Shown here piece after piece: positions 61,448 through 64,000 of a stretch of 64,000 bases of DNA (position 1 is its first letter; each line of letters opens with the position of its first letter). Below the pieces are notes generated by a model. It was not told the origin of the DNA and ran no database searches. It saw only the letters and a list, made by a program, of their open reading frames with translations. Source of the stretch: Letharia columbiana (Eukaryota > Ascomycota > Lecanoromycetes > Lecanorales > Parmeliaceae); contig NW_023501068.1 of assembly GCF_014066305.1 (NCBI RefSeq), positions 357,501-421,500 on the forward strand, written 5' to 3'. The position numbers were made by a program, and so were the translations under genes.

Positions 61448-63248
61448 AAGTATAAGCCCATTCACCTGTTCGCTGGAACCTATCCGCCTAATTGCGCTGT
61501 CAAAATCGAACTAATTCACCACCTGGAAACCCCCCCAAAAAATGTACCCCATTATTTGTTTTATACGCTTTTCAACATATATTAATTGAACTTTTGGGAA
61601 AGTGGGAAGAGAAATGAGAAGGCCCATAGGGAGGGTTTGCTTGCATTCATGATCGAAATCCTAAAGACAGAAGAAGGGAGAAGGCATTATATGAAGTGAG
61701 CGGGCAGCGGAGCAGCTCTCAAGAATAACAGATCCTATATATCCCCAACTTACCCAGCATATCTTCACTTACCTTGGGGAAATGCGAGTCGTCCGCCGTT
61801 TGCTTTTCAAGATTGGAATCAGTACGACTAGCAATGACACTGCGCTTCCGCGATATTGGCTGGATACCAGAAAAGAAGAGATCCCATATACTGCTGGGAA
61901 AGGATGTTCGACCAGCTTTTCGGAGAGGAGAGGGTTTATCACAAGGTACTCGAGACATTTCTCAAGGACACCACTGAATAAAGAAATAGTTATAACCCTG
62001 ACAACACGCCGACGCAAATGTCAGGCGGAGGTGGGGACGTCAATCAGGAACGATTTCTCGACGCGGAGAGCAGATTTCGAACTTTCCAAATCTCGTACGG
62101 CTTTGCGGCATGTTACTGTGGTAGTAGCAGACTTAGTCAACTTCCCACCACCGGACAGATAACGACGTATATGGCCTATAGGAAGTTGCCTACAACTCTC
62201 TAAACCTCGTCCGCTATGGCCAAGAAGCGCCACCAGCGCCGGCTATCTTTGGAGACCGGTCGGGCATTCAAGATTCCTCCGAGGACGTCAAAAAACAGGC
62301 GCCGCAATCAACTGTCAACGCGCCTCCATCTACTTCGATTCCGCAATTGATGGAACCCCTGCCTGTCAAGTGGAACATAATTCCTCCCATTCGATTACCA
62401 TCGACACGTGCGTCGTCTGTCTTTCGCTGTGAGGAGAAAGCACCTGATTGTGGAAAACCAGTGAATATACGGTACAGATACTCATCACTGGAGCCACAGA
62501 CCGTCACCTTGAAGTAAGGGAACCTTTGGCGGAGTACTGAAAAAGTTGAAGGAGAAAAAAGGCTTTACAACTCTTAATGTAATTGAATGTCTACTCTTTG
62601 TTGGGTAGAGTGCTGCGTGCAGAAGCGCAATCTGATCTGAGCGCCAGTTGGCACTGTCTAAACTTCGATATGTATGTAACATCGTCGAGCATAAAAAACT
62701 GATTTCAAAACCAAGAACCTCTGCCCTGTTGATCTGGCGAGGGATTGCTGAATCTCTCCATTGTACGAGTAAGGCCAAGCACACGTTGCCAAGTTCATCG
62801 CACCCCAATCGGATTTCTTGCTGACCGCACTGACTGCCCTTAAAATGATAGCTTCCAATCCTATTCCCCCAATAGCGGACAACGCACAACGAGCTTGAGG
62901 TCGCCTCTCTGGCCGTTTGCTACGTGAACAGCTAGACGAATTCGTCTCAATAGCGCCTGTGATAATTCAAGTTCTCTGGATTCTCCTGGGAGAACCAGGA
63001 AGCTGAAATGAAAAATCTCGATCCGAGTATGGTAGAAAGTAGATCGATCAATGCTCACCGGGGGGCAACTCGATGACAAAAACCTGGCAGAAGATAAAGG
63101 GTCGATCAGGACGGGTCATGATCTAAAGGAGTTATCCTCGCCGGTCACCTATACGACGTAGATCTAATTCACCGCCGTAGAACTGGGTGATAGTGGAGCA
63201 CATGATATTGCCAAAGACAGGTGTCCAGTACGAGCCATCTCCGGACCA

Positions 63249-63714
63249 ATTACAAATCCATACCCCAAAACCATGGGATCCTTACAAACTCATACCCCAT
63301 CTTACATTTTCACACCCCTCACCAAAAAAAATGGGGGAATAAATTTGTAAGTTGCTAGTCTTTGGGGTATGAATTTGTAAGTGACCATTTCTTGGGGTAT
63401 GAAAATGTAAGATACCCACAAACTTGTAGATGTAGTTATCCCTATACCTGTAAATCATTAGAAGGGTATCGAGGTTGTTCCAGGCCCCCTACCCCAATCG
63501 TTAGTAACCCGTGCACTTCACGCTGCAGACACCCCTACAACAGTAAGGGGCCCGCAGGGCCCCCGGAGGAACAATTCCTAACACCAACCCGCCCGATAGA
63601 TGGCAACTTACCAAATCATATCCCTATCAATGGTATCCTTACAAATTCATACCCCATTGGCGGTATGGAAATGTAGGATGGGGTATGAATTTGCGAGAAT
63701 GCCATGGTGTAATT
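63249..63714. mobile_element. Foldback repeat built from a CATACCCC / GGGGTATG word
   Basis: GGGGTATGAATTTGTAAG-like words occur in both orientations: 63288 and 63645 (complement), 63365, 63395 and 63679 (direct). The outer arms (63277-63320 and 63656-63707) match in inverse order, including CATGG, ATTC/ATCC, TCATACCCCAT and TACATTT, and the extreme ends share AATTACA. About 465 bp with no coding capacity; a non-autonomous foldback element is likely. Target duplication not defined. Confidence 0.7.
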
Positions 63715-63759
63715 TGCCCAGCCATCTACTCTAGACTGCTGTTTTTGCACCTGCACTTA

Positions 63760-63882
63760 GCTCTTCATTCGAGTCTGTCTCTTTCGGAGCCATTGCATGC
63801 TTTTCGCCCCACCTACCCACGCCGGTAGATGGTCGTCGCACTCCGGTCTATGCCATAGGCATGGGAGTCTTCTTGCGCTCGG
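63760..63882. repeat. Dispersed repeat segment, copy 2
   Basis: Inverse, diverged copy of 54186-54322. Shared blocks: GCTCTTCATTCGA, GTCTCTTTC and GAGCCATTG, then CTACCCAC, and a 24-bp identity at 63845-63868. On the minus strand an ATG at 63793 begins MAPKETDSNEELSAGAKTAV and stops, paralleling MALKETKSNEEP in the other copy. Confidence 0.75.
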
Positions 63883-64000
63883 GTATGAGAATATGCGAAC
63901 CCGGCTCGCAGAGGTCAAGGCTGTACGTTAGACAAAGCATGGTACGATTCTATGGAAGCACTACCGTACATCCCGCAGATCTGACTTCGTCCTAGAGGCT

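Larger units (their letters stand above)
61448..64000. other. Right-end region without a supported gene
   Basis: 2.5 kb in which frames on both strands are short and unrecognised. Includes a foldback repeat (63249-63714) and a dispersed repeat copy (63760-63882). A hydrophobic minus-strand frame at 61769-62017 is too short to call. Confidence 0.45.

Noticed and set aside
61769..62162. Hydrophobic minus-strand and basic plus-strand frames right of the MFS gene
   Set aside because: They overlap each other, lack splice partners and resemble no family I know.

Overview
The window is nuclear DNA of a filamentous ascomycete (Pezizomycotina). Genes are dense and lie on both strands. Nearly all introns are 44-120 bp with GT..AG ends and CTAAC/CTGAC-like branch sites. 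The proteome is typical of the group: PAG1/Tao3, SHE9, a GEF1-type CLC, a Dpb3-like histone fold, a fungal terpene synthase and a kinase-vWA protein. I cannot place the class or genus from sequence alone.

Layout. 0-18.6 kb is a housekeeping block: NADPH-cytochrome P450 reductase (5' part, running off the left edge), the ~2,580-residue morphogenesis scaffold PAG1/Tao3, a 'glycosyltransferase 2' type membrane protein, MLH1, a GNAT acetyltransferase and isopentenyl-diphosphate isomerase. 18.6-22.1 kb has no supported gene and holds a degenerate tandem repeat. 22.1-35.4 kb is a second dense block: DUF202 membrane protein, peroxisomal-type DHAP/G3P acyltransferase, a conserved uncharacterised protein, a glutathione S-transferase, SHE9, a CLC channel/transporter and a Dpb3/CHRAC-like subunit. 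35.4-64 kb is looser and accessory in character: a broken Ser/Thr-rich gene, a small conserved Ser-rich protein, a class I glutamine amidotransferase, a zinc-finger protein with internal repeats, a sesquiterpene-synthase-type gene, a kinase-vWA locus interrupted by two inverted-repeat elements, an unknown protein and a DHA1-type MFS transporter, then about 2.5 kb with a foldback repeat and a diverged copy of a segment found next to the kinase locus.

How genes relate. The reductase, IDI1 and the terpene synthase all bear on isoprenoid or P450 metabolism, but they lie tens of kb apart among unrelated genes, so this is not a biosynthetic cluster. The clearest unusual region is 51.3-55.4 kb: a kinase-vWA gene whose 5' and 3' parts are separated by about 1.4 kb holding two elements (one with TA duplications and 29-bp perfect terminal inverted repeats) and a dispersed ~130-bp sequence.

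Quality note. At least five genes (MLH1, the DHAP acyltransferase, the amidotransferase, the zinc-finger gene and the 57-kb unknown), plus the kinase locus, carry single-base frame breaks, nearly all in homopolymer runs. This pattern fits sequence-length errors better than biology, so frame breaks here should be read with caution. All exon boundaries are my own reading of splice signals and frame continuity; no alignment was run.
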